Below, in pieces: positions 21,291 through 32,607 of a DNA stretch of 64,000 bases (the first letter of the stretch is position 1; the number at the start of each line of letters is the position of its first letter). The DNA is from Brachypterus glaber (lineage: Eukaryota > Arthropoda > Insecta > Coleoptera > Kateretidae): contig OY294045.1 of assembly GCA_958510825.1 (NCBI GenBank), positions 14,373,916 through 14,437,915 of the forward strand, given 5' to 3'. The position numbers and the translations under genes are program-made. The notes under the pieces were generated by a model that did no database searches, had not been told where the DNA came from, and saw only the letters and a program-made list of their open reading frames with translations.

Positions 21291-22030
21291 AAATGTGGGT
21301 AGGGGGGTTACAAGGGGCATTTTTGTTTGATAGAAAGGTGAGTTGTATAATGTAGTTATCCACATGACACAAAGTCTCCGACGAAAGGGGAATGTACTAC
21401 TGAATGTGCTCTCCTCTTTCCGTCAAAACGGGCCTCTCACTTGCACACACATTCTTCACATATTTTCCGTAACCACAGATCCGTGTGTCAAAGTATACAT
21501 TATTTTACAGAGCTTATAAAATTTTATATTTGACCACATATTTTTTTGAGCCATTTTTTGGGAGTTTTAAATAAGGGAATTTTGGTCAAAACTTCTTTAA
21601 GAATATCAAAAACAAAATTAAAAATGGTTAATTTCATAATGCAACTACATAAATTTTACTTTTAAACTAATTTTTAATAATACAAATAAAATTTTACAAA
21701 CATAATCTTATAATTTTTTTTATCAAAAAAAAAATGAAAACCTTGAAAAATATACAAAAAAAATATATAATTACCCTGCTGAAAATGACGGGTCTGGGCG
21801 GGTATAAATGGTGCATAACCCGGACTTGAGCGGATGAAATTCACCCGCTCAGGTCCGGTCTATGCAACATTTATACCCGCGCACACCCGTCATTTTCAAT
21901 AGGGTAATAATAGAAAATTTTAATTGCTTTAAAATGATGTATCACGCGATCTTAAGTCGTCTTATTTTCGTGTTTCAAATTTGAAGTCGATAGCTCAACT
22001 CGTTCAAAAGTTAATATTGTGATTTTATCA
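21291..22030. mobile_element. Degraded relative of the 28977-29703 element, with a nested MITE
   Basis: AAAATGTGGGTAGGGGGG at the left and AATGATGTATCAC plus CTCAACTCGTTCAAAAGTT at the right match the arms of 28977-29703. A 131-bp MITE (21774-21904) and a C/T-rich insertion around 21370-21480 break it up. Confidence 0.5.
21774..21904. mobile_element. TA-flanked MITE with CCCTGCTGAAAA termini
   Basis: CCCTGCTGAAAATGACGGG pairs with CCCGTCATTTTCAATAGGG. TA lies on both sides (21772-21773, 21905-21906). The centre is GC-rich (CCGGACTTGAGCGG mirrored). A 44-bp remnant of the same family lies at 31167-31210. Confidence 0.85.
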
Positions 22031-22038
22031 AAAATATT

Positions 22039-22283
22039 CACTGATGAAAAAATGATTTATATGGATATGGCCAATTAAATTATTTGGTTGTGACTAACAA
22101 ATTTTATTTGAGAAAAATAAATATTTAGTTATGTAAATAAATATTTAAATTTAAAAATAATTTATTAATGGGAAAAAAATAGTTTAGTTGACAGAAATAA
22201 AATTTATTTGTCACAACCAAATAATTTAATTGGCCATATCCAAGCAAATATCTAGTTGACACAAATAAACTGTTTTATGAGTG
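22039..22283. mobile_element. MITE family E (CACTGATAAAA termini), copy 1
   Basis: Contains TATGGCCAATTAAATTATTT, TTTATTAATGGGAA, and a mirrored second half ending AAACTGTTTTATGAGTGTA. Relatives at 33594-33762, 38997-39228 and 51253-51484 define the family. TA flanks are seen at the intact copies. Confidence 0.7.
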
Positions 22284-22727
22284 TACCTTTGCTTGGGTAA
22301 AGGGCCTTTTTTGCTAAAAATGGGGTTATTCTTAAAAAAAAAAGGTTATTTATTTGCTACAAGTGAGCCTATTTAATAGGCTATAACAAAAAATTTCTTT
22401 ATTCAGAGTATACTGCAGAATGTAAAGCATGGAATATTTTCATGGTTTGTTTATTTTCATATGCTTTTACTAGCTTAAAGGTATATGCATTCTGCTTTTT
22501 AATTAGGATGTTAAGACAGCATTAAACCATGAATGAACAATATTGTAAAACGGATAGACAAGCACCGAATTTTTTTTTTTTTTTTTAATTAAAAACTAAT
22601 AAAATTTTAAGGTTGACTATACCTAGAAAATGAAGATTTAATCATGAAATTCCTAATATATTTATAAGAATGTTTGAGTTAAATATGTTAACCGTCTAAA
22701 TATTTATACAGATTTACAGGTTTTTGT
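22284..22727. other. AT-rich DNA, nothing seen
   Basis: No supported feature between the family E MITE and dispersed repeat C. Confidence 0.3.
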
Positions 22728-22995
22728 AAAATAGTTATTTATGGTACTAGTGGGCAATATCGGTTTACTCCTGAGTGCCATACAAGGTTTTATCCAATAA
22801 ATAGCTTAGGAATTCATATTTTTATTAAAAATTTTAATGACATTTACAAGAAAATAATTTGACAAGTGACAGTTGAGTGGGTAAAATAAATAATTATCCA
22901 CTCAATAAAGTAAAAGCCACGCGGGGGTTATTATTGAGTTTATCTATTTAAAATAAAGCTGGTAATTGTCTAATTATCTGTATGTATTGGATAAA
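22728..22995 (+). repeat. Dispersed repeat C, copy 2
   Basis: Near-identical to 15723-16055 but lacking most of the inner palindrome, jumping from GGTACTAGTGGG directly to CAATATCGGTTTAC. The same orientation and high identity imply recent spread. Confidence 0.75.
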
Positions 22996-23040
22996 ATGTT
23001 TTAAAATGCATGTAGTTTCTAATTTATTTTAAATAAATAA

Positions 23041-23864
23041 TATGGCTTTGCATATGGCATTTGCGCCTAGTATGCCAAGATTCTGCACTCATCTCACGGA
23101 TTTGGACCAAACTTGGAATAGTTGCAGCACTAGTAAGTATACCATGGCATCATATTTTTCAAATCCATCTATCCGTTTAACATATACAGGGTGTTCAATT
23201 TGCCTAGTACCGTCTACAGACATACATTTAACAGCCCACATCTCCTAGAAATATTGATCGATTTTAAAAAATCAAATATGATTTAAAATCTCCTTTAACG
23301 CGTTCTTAGATATGTAATACCAATCCGGTCAGAGCAGCGGAAACGTATATCGTGGCATTTAAAATTGGTCAGTAAATTAGATTTCCCCCATACTTGGGCC
23401 TTTAAGAGAAAAAGGAAAAGCCGGCCCACTCTAGACTATTGATTGATACAATAAGAATACTATAAATTTAAATTAAGCCAATTTTGAAAAAAATCTAAGG
23501 GAGTATATTTAGAAAAAAAGCGATTTTTGTATTTTGCTAAAAGTGTTAGGTTATGTTTTTTGGTTATGCCAAAAATCAAAGTATATCATGAGATAGAGCC
23601 TAGAGATTTTAAAGCATATTTGATTTTTTTAAATTGATTAATATTTCTAGGAGATATGGGCTGTTAAATGTATGTCTGTAGAAGGTACTCGCCCAAATTA
23701 AACACCCTGTATCCGTTAAACGGATAGATAGATTTAAAAAATATGATGCCATGGTATATATGCACATACTAGTACTACAAATATTAAAAGTTTGGTCCAA
23801 ATCCGAGAGATGAGTGCAGAATCTTGGCGCGCTAGTCGCGAAATTACTCATATGCAGAAATTAT
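23041..23864. mobile_element. Foldback element with roughly 240-bp arms
   Basis: The left arm 23041-23285 contains CCAAGATTCTGCACTCATCT, ACAGGGTGTTC and TCTCCTAGAAATATTGAT. The right arm 23610-23864 is its reverse complement with scattered mismatches. The roughly 320-bp centre is AT-rich. Frames of 68 and 80 codons in the two arms mirror each other and are not genes. It ends near GCATATG on both sides. Confidence 0.75.
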
Positions 23865-24752
23865 GGTTTTTATTTTCTAGCGAGTGAATTTTTTATATTT
23901 TACTAATAATCTTGTCCAACAAGCCAAAACGTGTATTTTTTTTGAATTTTTTTTAATAAAAACAACTTTTAAGTTGTGTACTAATAATAGTAATATCTCA
24001 TAAAAAATTTATATATTATACTGTAGACCGAATATACACTTTACGATTATACCGTAGACCGAATATACTTACTCATATATTCAGTCTACGATTATACAAT
24101 AAATTCATGGGTCAATCCTTGATGGGTTAATTAAGTACTCGATTAAGTAGATAACTTTTCGTTATTTAAGAAATTAAAATTAAATTAAATTTAAAAAATA
24201 ATATTTTAAAAATTATATATTTGTTACTCGTTAGTTTTCATTTTTAACAGGGACAAGATTAAGAAACTATTATACTATTATAGCCAAGATTACATTATAT
24301 CCTGAGATGCAATGCGCTGAGGAATATAATAATTAAATTAAAATTTTAATTTAATTTAAATCGTGGAAAATATAATAAAAGTAAACCATTATTTAAAAAA
24401 ACAGACAACGCGTCGCCAGGCTAGCTTATTAAGTAGGGGAGACTGGGGTCAATTGAAACGGGGGTCGTTTGAAACAAGTCGAATATATCTGAAACGAGTT
24501 GTAAAAGCGGTGGGGACCCAAGGGCAAAGGAAGCCGATTCCTTATTGGACTTTTGCTTATTATGATACATTAGACAAGGTAGCATCTATATAGCGAAAAG
24601 TGTACGATGTAGCCTACGAAAAAAATTTAAATGAGCTAAGGAAGGTTTAAGTTTATTTTGAAAAGGTTTTATTGGCCTATTTTAATAAAAAAAAAAACAT
24701 ACTTTATTACTGAATAAATTAATTTCAAAAATTAATATTAAAAAAATATATA
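23865..24752. other. AT-rich DNA with small repeats and one orphan transposon end
   Basis: At 24013-24097 GTAGACCGAATATA is repeated directly and then inverted (TATATTCAGTCTAC). At about 24436 GGGGAGACTGGGGTCAATTG looks like a solo terminus of an element related in style to 17008-17922; I found no partner. A 76-codon plus frame at 24363-24593 runs through that terminus; its C-terminal half (GQRKPIPYWTFAYYD) faintly resembles a MADF-type end but is too weak to call. Confidence 0.35.
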
Positions 24753-24882
24753 TAGGATGCTTGAAGAAAAAACAGTATGTTTCACTCAGAGGAAAAGTGC
24801 TACTCGTCTGTAGTTTCCGGACTCCGCTTCGCGTCGTCTGTAAATTCTACAGACTAGTAAAAAAAGCTTCACTTTTCCTCTT
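24753..24882. mobile_element. Foldback element, family B, copy 2
   Basis: Shares ATAGGATGCTT, TTTCACTCAGAGGAAAA, ACTCGTCTGTAG and ACTCCGCTTCGCGTCGT with 4019-4167. The arms pair through CTACAGACTAGTAAA and TTTTCCTCTTA. Confidence 0.7.
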
Positions 24883-25403
24883 AGTAAAACAATATACTAT
24901 TTTTAACCGTCATTTTTAACAGGAATCTGCCTTTCAACCTTAAGACCTTGTCTTTTCAATCTTGGTGTGTAATATAATTAAAACTTACTTCGTAAAATTG
25001 CCTCTAGGTAGGTACCTAACTAACCAACGAAAATATATAACTTATGTTTAAATATGAATTAAATGAAAAAAGAAATAAGAGAAAGGAAATAATTCATATT
25101 TAATAAATAAAAATTGTCTTCAAACCATAAAAATTAAGTTAATTGGAAATATAATATTTTTTAAGTAGTTATGCGTATAACGCAATAACGAATGTTCTAG
25201 TCCCGTTCCACTAAAATTTTATATTATAATTAAAACTAAATCAATATATCTATAAACATTTTTCTTTTTTTCTTTTTTTTTATTTAATAAATCGTTTCAA
25301 AATAGTAAAATTTATCATTGGATTCTGATTCTACATCGTTTTGAGACAATGGAACAATCCAACCTGGAATTTTAAATAGAGAAAATAGATAAGATGAATA
25401 GTA
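24883..25403. other. AT-rich DNA, nothing seen
   Basis: No coding frame or inverted repeat recognised before the long inverted arm at 25404. Confidence 0.3.
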
Positions 25404-26135
25404 TATTCTATAACTAGTATGGACTTTAATAGACAATATTACGCGCGAGCGGAAGGTTTGTTATACGAGCCGGCAGGCGAGTATGACGGACCCGCGAGCG
25501 CGGAATGACTATTCCATACGTGTTTTAGACTATACTTTTTCTTCGACTGCAAATATGAAACAATGTATGGCTTTAAACTGCGGATAAGGTTAAAAACAAT
25601 GTTTTTTGTGACTCGACATTGTAAATGCAACAAAACACATATTTTTAAACAAAGCAATTAATGTTATTTAATAACTTTATCAAATCAGTACTTAAAAAAG
25701 ATTTTTATTTAATTTTAGCACATATTTACAAATTATAATGCAAAAACTGAAGGTTATGTCAGATTGTTTTGACAGATATCAGGTTTAAATATTTAACAAT
25801 AGATGGAGCAGTTTTAATTTTTTTCAACTAAATTGATAAAAAACTGGTCAAATACTAAGAAAAACTAATAAACTTTATGTAATTTTAACGCAAAACTTTA
25901 AATTGCATTAAATTATTCAATATTTCATGGTAAAATATATATATATTTTTGCTAATTTTGCTACAGTTTTCTTTACTTTTATAAACAAGAGATGGCACTA
26001 CATGTGCTCATTCACTCTTGATACGGAATATTCATACCGTATCTAGAGCTAGAATGGATTCATTCTGTATTTGAAAAGTGTGTGTATTTGCTTACATTCT
26101 AAAGCAGTCGTAGAAAAAAAATATTCTAAATTTTA
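25404..26135 (+). repeat. Left copy of a roughly 730-bp inverted repeat pair
   Basis: Begins ATGAATAGTATATTCTATAA with a palindromic segment to about 25552 (TACGCGCGAGCGG and CGCGAGCGCGG inside), then about 580 bp ending AAAGCAGTCGTAGAA. The whole reads as the reverse complement of 32388-33133 with scattered differences. It may be a TIR of a 7.7-kb composite element or one of two separate insertions. The hairpin CATCGGCAC...GTGCCGATG at 26138-26173 adjoins it. Confidence 0.7.
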
Positions 26136-26545
26136 CATCGGCACTTAGTACTACTAAGAGTGCCGATGTATTGAAATCTTCGCCGAAAAGTCAAAATCTT
26201 TGACCCTGTTTTTTTTTTTCACATTTCTCGACGTTTTAGACCTTCCTGCGTCGAAATCAGTAAAAAAATGTTCGCTTACTTCATTTCTAAAAAAAATATC
26301 GACAAGTGGTTTATTGAATATTGTTAGGAGCGCTTATGTGCAGCTCTTTATGCCGCGTTTTGATAAACTGCGCATGCGCTGACCCCTTTTCAATAAAAAA
26401 ACATTTTTTTACAAAAAAAAACACCAAACAGACGCTAAACCAACGTTAAAGTAAACCAAGGCCCCCTCATTAAAAAAAAGTCCAAACAAGAAAAAACCAA
26501 AACGACTCCTGCACAGAGAGCGGCAATTAGGCGCTTGTATATTGT
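26136..26545. other. Unassigned, with a short hairpin
   Basis: The 26138-26173 hairpin (ACATCGGCAC mirrored around TTAGTACTACTAA) is the only structure seen. A 60-codon frame at 26200-26382 has no recognisable features. Confidence 0.35.
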
Positions 26546-26553
26546 TTCTTATC

Positions 26554-27057
26554 TAGGGTTACCAATTCTGAATCATTAAAATAAAGGACATAGTTCTCTA
26601 AAAAAAAAAAATTAAACCAATTTGTTTTTTAATTTTTTTATATAAAATTATTAAACAACCATAAAGTTAAATTTAAAAAAAAAGAACTTTTTTATAAATT
26701 CTTAAAAAAAAAAATTGGCAGAATTATCTCCCATTGCAGAAGAAAGGGCAGAGCGCCGCGTCGTACCAACCACCTATGCCGTCTATCTTTGCTTAAACCT
26801 TTTAAGCCTTAAAAGAAGCAGTTATACGAAAATACAACTTTACAGTTTCATTCAAATTGAAACATAAAACCTTTATTATCAATTATTAAGTGTCCTTTTT
26901 ACGGTTGATCTTTAAAAATAATTGTGACACATGGTCCTACACGAAATTATTATAAATCGTTTAGACATTAAAACATTTAAGTTTTTTATAAAGAATATAG
27001 GACAGATGTAGAAAATAAAGCACTTTCCTTTGAAATAAAGGACGGTTGGCAACCCTA
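26554..27057. mobile_element. hAT-like MITE, 8-bp TSD TTCTTATC
   Basis: TAGGGTTACCAATTC at the left and ACGGTTGGCAACCCTA at the right match the common hAT terminus TAGGGTTGCCAA. TTCTTATC is duplicated exactly at 26546-26553 and 27058-27065. The inner words ATAAAGGAC (both ends) continue the pairing. It is non-coding. Confidence 0.9.
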
Positions 27058-27065
27058 TTCTTATC

Positions 27066-27832
27066 ATCAAGGCGGTAAAATGGGGTAAAAAACACCTATT
27101 TATAGCGTTTTTTGGTTATAATTAAGTTAATTATTATTGTATTTTATTAATTTACCACTTATATGAAAGATTTTTTTAAATTGCTTAAAAAATGTTATAA
27201 ACTACTATTTTCCTAAAATAATTGTTTTCAGGATAGTATCGTTTTTTTTTTATTTACAAAATTTATTCTTGACCTTAAAGCAGTTATAAAACTGGTGGCA
27301 AGGCCTGTATAATACATTTATATAATAATATTTAGGTTATTTAGACTTAATTACAAGTACTAATATCACAAATTAATCGAAAACTAAATAAGGAACATAT
27401 GTTATATAATATAATATAAAGCTAATTTGTTCTAATATGTTTAATCAATAAGTTAATAAATCTTCTTTTATTTTGAATGTCTTTCAGTCTTTCTGGTATT
27501 TTGTTTTTAAAACGCAGTAAAATGTTTTTTTAGCATAACTCATTTATAAACCAATTTCAAAAATTATATTTCAAATGAAAGCTCTTTTTAAGCAATAAAA
27601 AAAATGTTATATACAGTTTTTGCTAGAATATAACCTTTTGGAGATAAAGACTTTCAAACTTCAATAAATTATGCAACAAGCATGTTTATTAATGGTTGCC
27701 TATTTATACAACTCCCTATTTCAGAACGTTTCAAATTAGTGCCTAGGGCCGATGTTTTGACAAGGTGCTTGCAACTGTTCAGCTGGTTATATATTGACTA
27801 CGAACTAAATGATCTTTTATAAGCTTATAAGC
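27066..27832. other. AT-rich DNA, nothing seen
   Basis: No gene or inverted repeat that I can support. Confidence 0.3.
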
Positions 27833-27836
27833 TTAA

Positions 27837-28759
27837 AAGCCACTTTACACGGAGCAATTTGTGCGCAAGTTTGATGCTATGCAATTTTGTTGCAAGAATG
27901 ATTCAGTCACTGCGCATGCCTTCAGGCAAGTTTGAGGCCATTTTCGTGCCATCAAATTATTTAGAACATGTTCTATTTTTCGGCGATTTTCACGCAAGTT
28001 TTACGGTTATTTTCGTGGTACCAACCTGGAAAAAAAGTTACCAAATCGATTTCATTTTACTAATATAGTAGCAACTGCATATGTTAATAATTATTATTAT
28101 TAATAATAGGTCTGTCTGTCTAACTAAAAAACTTCCTTAAAAAAGCAAATGCTAGGTTATGTTTTTGTCAACAAACGCAGAGACACGTCAAAATTGTCTG
28201 GTTGGCAGCACTGTTTACCTTGCAATATATAGCACCAAACTTGCGTACAACTTGCTCCGTGAAATGGCAAATCAATGTCCAATAGCGATTTCTCCCGTTA
28301 GATTAGACAGGGACAAAAGTTCTACCCAAAAAGGATAGAAGACATACATACACTCCCAGTTCCACCCAACCAAACAAATTCTGTATTTGTTTTTTGTTGA
28401 ACAAATACAATATTTACTTGGCCTGGCGAAAAGTGTATTTTTATTAAAGAAATTACTGGCGCCATCTAAATTTTAGTAGAATTATCTTATTCTACAGATT
28501 CACATAAGCTATGTTCGTTCGTGTCGCTAAGTGCTACACTTTCCGGCCAACCAAATAAATACTGTATTTGTTGTATGAAAAACAAATACAGTATTTATTT
28601 GTTTGGCTAGAAAGTGTAGCACAAATGAGATAGAGATAGGGTAGACGTCTTTTGTTTCATAATTCTAGTTGTAGAGAGCTCCATTGTCCTCATGCTATAT
28701 CTGGCAGCAAACTTGCATAGTATCAAACTTGGGTACAAATTGCTCCATGTAAAGTGGTC
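27837..28759. mobile_element. TTAA-flanked element with GCCACTTTACACGGAGCAA ends
   Basis: GCCACTTTACACGGAGCAAT and ATTGCTCCATGTAAAGTGGT form TIRs that extend through AAGTTTGATGCTATGCAA. TTAA lies on both sides (27833-27836, 28760-28763). A third partial terminus (ACCAAACTTGCGTACAAC...CTCCGTGAAATGGCA) lies at 28232-28270. TTAA targets fit piggyBac or Kolobok; I cannot choose. A palindromic MITE (28531-28622) sits inside. A 69-codon frame at 27859-28068 is not recognisable. Confidence 0.7.
28531..28622. mobile_element. 92-bp palindromic MITE (GTGCTACACTTTCC ends), copy 1
   Basis: GTGCTACACTTTCCGGCCAA pairs with TTGGCTAGAAAGTGTAGCAC around AATACTGTATTTG...CAAATACAGTATT. A partial relative lies at about 28360-28440. 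A nearly identical inverted copy, with flanks, lies at 33407-33592. Confidence 0.75.
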
Positions 28760-28976
28760 TTAAGATTACTGTCCTTGTATAATAATTTTAAAAATATCGT
28801 TGTTTTTTTTGAACAATTTGTCCTATGGCCTATGCCTATGCTAACGGTGTTAATCAATAAATTTACTGCATCCACTTTTGTAAAAAGGCCTATTATAATA
28901 ATTATTAAACTAAAAAATAGATAATTTAAGAAATAAAGGCCTATTTTTACACCTGCGGTCTTTGGATATCCATATA

Positions 28977-29703
28977 CAGAGCGGTCCAAAAGTCACCCCC
29001 CCCTCTTAACTTTTGAACCAGTTTAGATATCGACTTCAAATTTGGAACTTTTAAATAAGATAACTTAAACTATCTTTTAGCATATATTTAATACTTTCAG
29101 CTCTTAAAATGTGGGCAGGGGGGCATGGGGGCACATTTTTTAAATGGAAAGCGGGGTCGTGTAATACATCATTTTAAAGCTTATAAAATTCTCCATTTAA
29201 GTCCATATTTTTAAATTAAATAATTTTTTTTTTTTTGTTTAAAATGGGGTTGAAAATGGGTATTAATGTCAAAATTCCTCTAAAAAAAAAACAAATAATT
29301 TTTAAAAAATGAATAATTTCATCATAAAAAAATGTTAATTATACTTTTAAACTAATTTTAGTTGACATAAATAAAAATTTATAAAAAAGACTTAAAAAAT
29401 CGAATGTTTTAGCACAAAAAATTGAAAAATCAAAACCTTAAAAAACATTTTTAAAAAATTTAAAAATGTTAGTTTATATAGAGAATTTTATAAGCTTTAA
29501 AATGATGTATCACACAACCCCCCTTTCCATTTAAAAAAATGTCCCCCCATGCCCCCCTGCCCACATTTTAAGAGCTGAAAATATCAAATATATGCTAAAA
29601 GATAGTTTAAGTTGTCTTAATTAAGAGTTCTAAATTTGAAGTCGTTATCTCAACTCGTTCAAAAGTTAAAAGGGGGGGGGGGGGTGATTTTTGGACCGCA
29701 CTG
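28977..29703. mobile_element. Mariner-like MITE with CAGAGCGGTCC/GGACCGCACTG ends
   Basis: TA plus CAGAGCGGTCCAAAAGTC at the left and TTTTTGGACCGCACTG plus TA at the right are typical of Tc1/mariner-type MITEs. The arms run for about 190 bp (AAAATGTGGGCAGGGGGGCA mirrored by CCCCCCTGCCCACATTTT) and contain GTGATACATCATTTTAAAGC-like words. A 12-G run lies near 29672. It is non-coding. Confidence 0.85.
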
Positions 29704-29705
29704 TA

Positions 29706-30398
29706 TACTATATACCTCAAGCATACGCACTTTGCCTCAATTATGAAATGTCAAAAAATTTAACCTCAAAAATTTTGACCTAAAAAATTTTAACCTCATT
29801 TTTTTTTCTTACAATTGTTTCTTATGATGTGGATTTGACCTACCTCTAAAAAGATTGATTTGTTTTGCAGCCATTCTTAAAATGTTTCAGTAAACGAATT
29901 TTAATTTGTACTTTAAGTTTTGTTTTTTTTTTTTTATTTTTAATTGAGGTAAAACGTTTGGTATAAATATTGGCTTACTATAAGCCACTTTCATCAACTT
30001 AAAATGAGAAATAAAAACACAACATTATTAAAATAAATAAGAAATATTAAATCATTTAATTGAGAACTTTTTTTCAGCAATTCAAGTAAACAAGGTTATA
30101 ATGAATTTATCGTACGACCTAGTGTACATGAAATAAAGAAAAATGCATGTTCACTATATATCCTCGTTAGGATATATTTCTATCGCACGAGTACTTAGTG
30201 CATATTTGAATGAAATAACAACTATACACTCTTATTTATCCAAAAGATTACACATAGCTTTCATTTTGAAAAAAGTCATTTGACGTTTATAAAATTTTGA
30301 AATGTCAAAATGAAACACAGGTAATTCTTTAAAATATACATTTTTAAAGTCTAGACTGTAGATCGAACGATAAATGTTGTTCGCAACTCATTTGCGAC
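29706..30398. other. AT-rich DNA, nothing firm
   Basis: Runs such as AATTTTGACC and AATTTTAACC repeat near 29770. A weak foldback around 30110-30220 (TCGTTAGGATATA) resembles the families with CTTCGC loops but is not convincing. Confidence 0.3.
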
Positions 30399-30476
30399 AA
30401 GTCCTTAGTGCACTCGAATGATTTCTTGACTTCGCTTCTCGTCGTCAAAAAAACTTCATTCTCGTGCACTAAGGAC
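30399..30476. mobile_element. 78-bp foldback element
   Basis: AGTCCTTAGTGCACTCGAAT is mirrored by TTCTCGTGCACTAAGGACT around GACTTCGCTTCTCGTCGTC. The loop style matches 1036-1158 and 4019-4167. Confidence 0.6.
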
Positions 30477-30837
30477 TAAAGTCACTTACTCGTTACGAAA
30501 ACTAATAATGTATATGAAACGTTTTTTAATTACTTTTTTAGGGTTTTTCAGGAAAATGATTAATAAACTCACCTTTAATAAAATATGCGGATATAACATT
30601 ACATTAACTATATATTATTATGAATAGAAAGTTTTAATCGTTAATAAAGTTACTGTGGGTAGTGTATATCCATCAATGAGATAAAAATAATTATTGCTAC
30701 CTGTAACCTGATCTTAAAAAAATAAAATATAATAAATATTGCAAGTCATTTTAAAGAAATAAAACATATTATAATTTTTATTGAATATCTATTGATATTA
30801 CCTAATAAAATTACAATAAGAATTAAGTGCGTGTAAG

Positions 30838-31652
30838 CAGGGCTGGATTCAGGAGCCCGGCGTCGGAAGTTTCTTTAAGTTTACAGTAAACAGTTTATTT
30901 ATTTATACTCCCCCAGAACGATAAGGGCGTCAAAACGAGCAAATATGCAGAGCCTTTTCCAAATTGTACCAGTTTTCAACTGCAAGATTGTAAAACTTTA
31001 ACGTAAACATTGTAAAAATTTTCGCCGGCGGCGCTTAAGCCCTCTTGCATTTTTGTAAAACTTTTTATTGTAACAGTGAAGTGTTACTAGTGTTTTAAAA
31101 TTAATATAGACTATCAAATTTATAAAAATTTTCGCCTATAGCGCTAGAGCCCTCTTGCATTTACATCCCTGCTGAAAATGACCCGCACAGACACGTCATT
31201 TTCAATAGGGATGAAACTTAAAATTGCAACACTGTTCTAAAATTTTGAATAGTCTAATAAATTGGGCGAAATTTTCGCTTGAAATATTTGTTAAAAAAAT
31301 TTCCTGCGGCTCCAGAGCTTTCATTTTTATGAAATTTGAAACATTGTTTTAAAATTAAAATGGATCAAAATTGTAAAAAAATTGGCCTGCCACACTAAGG
31401 CTTGCTTATTTTTTTTTCTTTTTAAATTTAAGATTGTAAAACTTGAGTCGACAATATGCAAATAAAAAAAATTAAATTAAAATTCGTAAAAAAAATCGCT
31501 TGGTTATTAATTAAAAAATGGGGGCGCCAATTCAGCCCCCCACCGTATAATTGCATTATATATGGCTTTGTGCGGGAAAATTATGTTTTGGAAAAATGGG
31601 TGGCCCCGGGTAAAAGTTTACGCGGAGCCCCGGCTGACTCTGTCCGGCCCAG
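30838..31652. mobile_element. hAT-like element, 8-bp TSD CGTGTAAG
   Basis: The left end CAGGGCTGGATTCAGGAGCC and right end GGCTGACTCTGTCCGGCCCAG form imperfect TIRs. CGTGTAAG is duplicated at 30830-30837 and 31653-31660. Inside, a degenerate roughly 110-bp unit recurs (AAAATTTTCGCC...AGCCCTCTTGCAT near 31017 and 31127, a weaker copy near 31267). A 67-codon frame at 31456-31659 reaches over the right terminus and is not a gene. Confidence 0.75.
31167..31210. mobile_element. 44-bp remnant of the CCCTGCTGAAAA MITE
   Basis: CCCTGCTGAAAATGAC and GTCATTTTCAATAGGG remain with almost no loop. It is the same family as 21774-21904, inserted in the 30838-31652 element. Confidence 0.7.
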
Positions 31653-31660
31653 CGTGTAAG

Positions 31661-32387
31661 AAGTAAGAAGAGTTCTTATTGAATTATAATTGGCTCTAAA
31701 ATGTACACATCGTAATTTACCTAAGGCAAATCATTCGAGTTTTCGCTTTATTATTAGAACGTCAAAAAAATAATAATAAACATCAAAATCAATCAAAAGT
31801 AAAAATTGAAGACTACTTAGCAAAAAATGTGATCATCTTGGATCTTTTACGGAACCCCTCAAGATGCGTGTTAAAATCCAAAAACTATTAAGATTGGTTA
31901 GGATAACACGGGGAGTCCAAAACAGTGAGAACGCTTGACGACCTTTTAAGGTACGGAATTTTGGTTATTATAATAACTTAGACCATATGCCGGTTGACAG
32001 TATCTGTAAGTAGATCCCTTTTTGTAATAAACAAAAGTTTTCCTCTTTTAAACCAAGAGTATACCTACAAGCGACACTTTTATTTAACACTTTGGTTGCC
32101 ATTTGTATTTCTACATATAAGTACACACTGGGAGGTACCAAATCGCCACCTGTATGTATATTTCAGTATACATAAGCAAATGCGCGTTTGTTTTTACGTT
32201 TACTCTGGAGTAACACGTTTCACATATTTTTCTTATAGGATAATATTTGACGTGCCTTAATTTAATACCATAGAAAAAATATAAGATTGACTAAATGTAA
32301 AAAGGCACAGCAAAAAATTTTTGATTTAAAAAAATAAATAAATAAAAATTTTAATAGGGCGTTTCGGCCAAAGTCAAAGAATAATAA
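31661..32387. other. Unassigned AT-rich DNA
   Basis: An 88-codon plus frame at 31994-32260 has no recognisable domain, splice context or composition signal, and I treat it as chance. An (AAAT)n-like run lies near 32330. Confidence 0.3.
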
Positions 32388-32544
32388 AATATAACATACT
32401 TTCTTCTACGACTGCTTTAGAATGAAAGCAAATTCACACACTTTTCAAACACAGAATGAATCCATTCTAGCTCTAGATACGGTATGAATATTCCGTATCA
32501 AGTGTTAGAATGAGCAAATGTAGTGCCATCTCTTGTTTATAAAA

Positions 32545-32607
<63 letters not shown>

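Noticed and set aside
24363..24593. Possible MADF-domain fragment (PIPYWTFAYYD)
   Set aside because: The frame crosses a transposon terminus and the resemblance is limited to a few aromatic positions. A profile search with the 24485-24590 translation would decide.
29671..29683. Poly-G run as a telomeric or G-quadruplex signal
   Set aside because: It is a single homopolymer in a mariner-like MITE arm, mirrored by a poly-C run in the other arm.
31456..31659. 67-codon frame ending in PGKSLRGAPADSVRPSV
   Set aside because: It runs through the GC-rich right terminus and target duplication of a hAT-like element.
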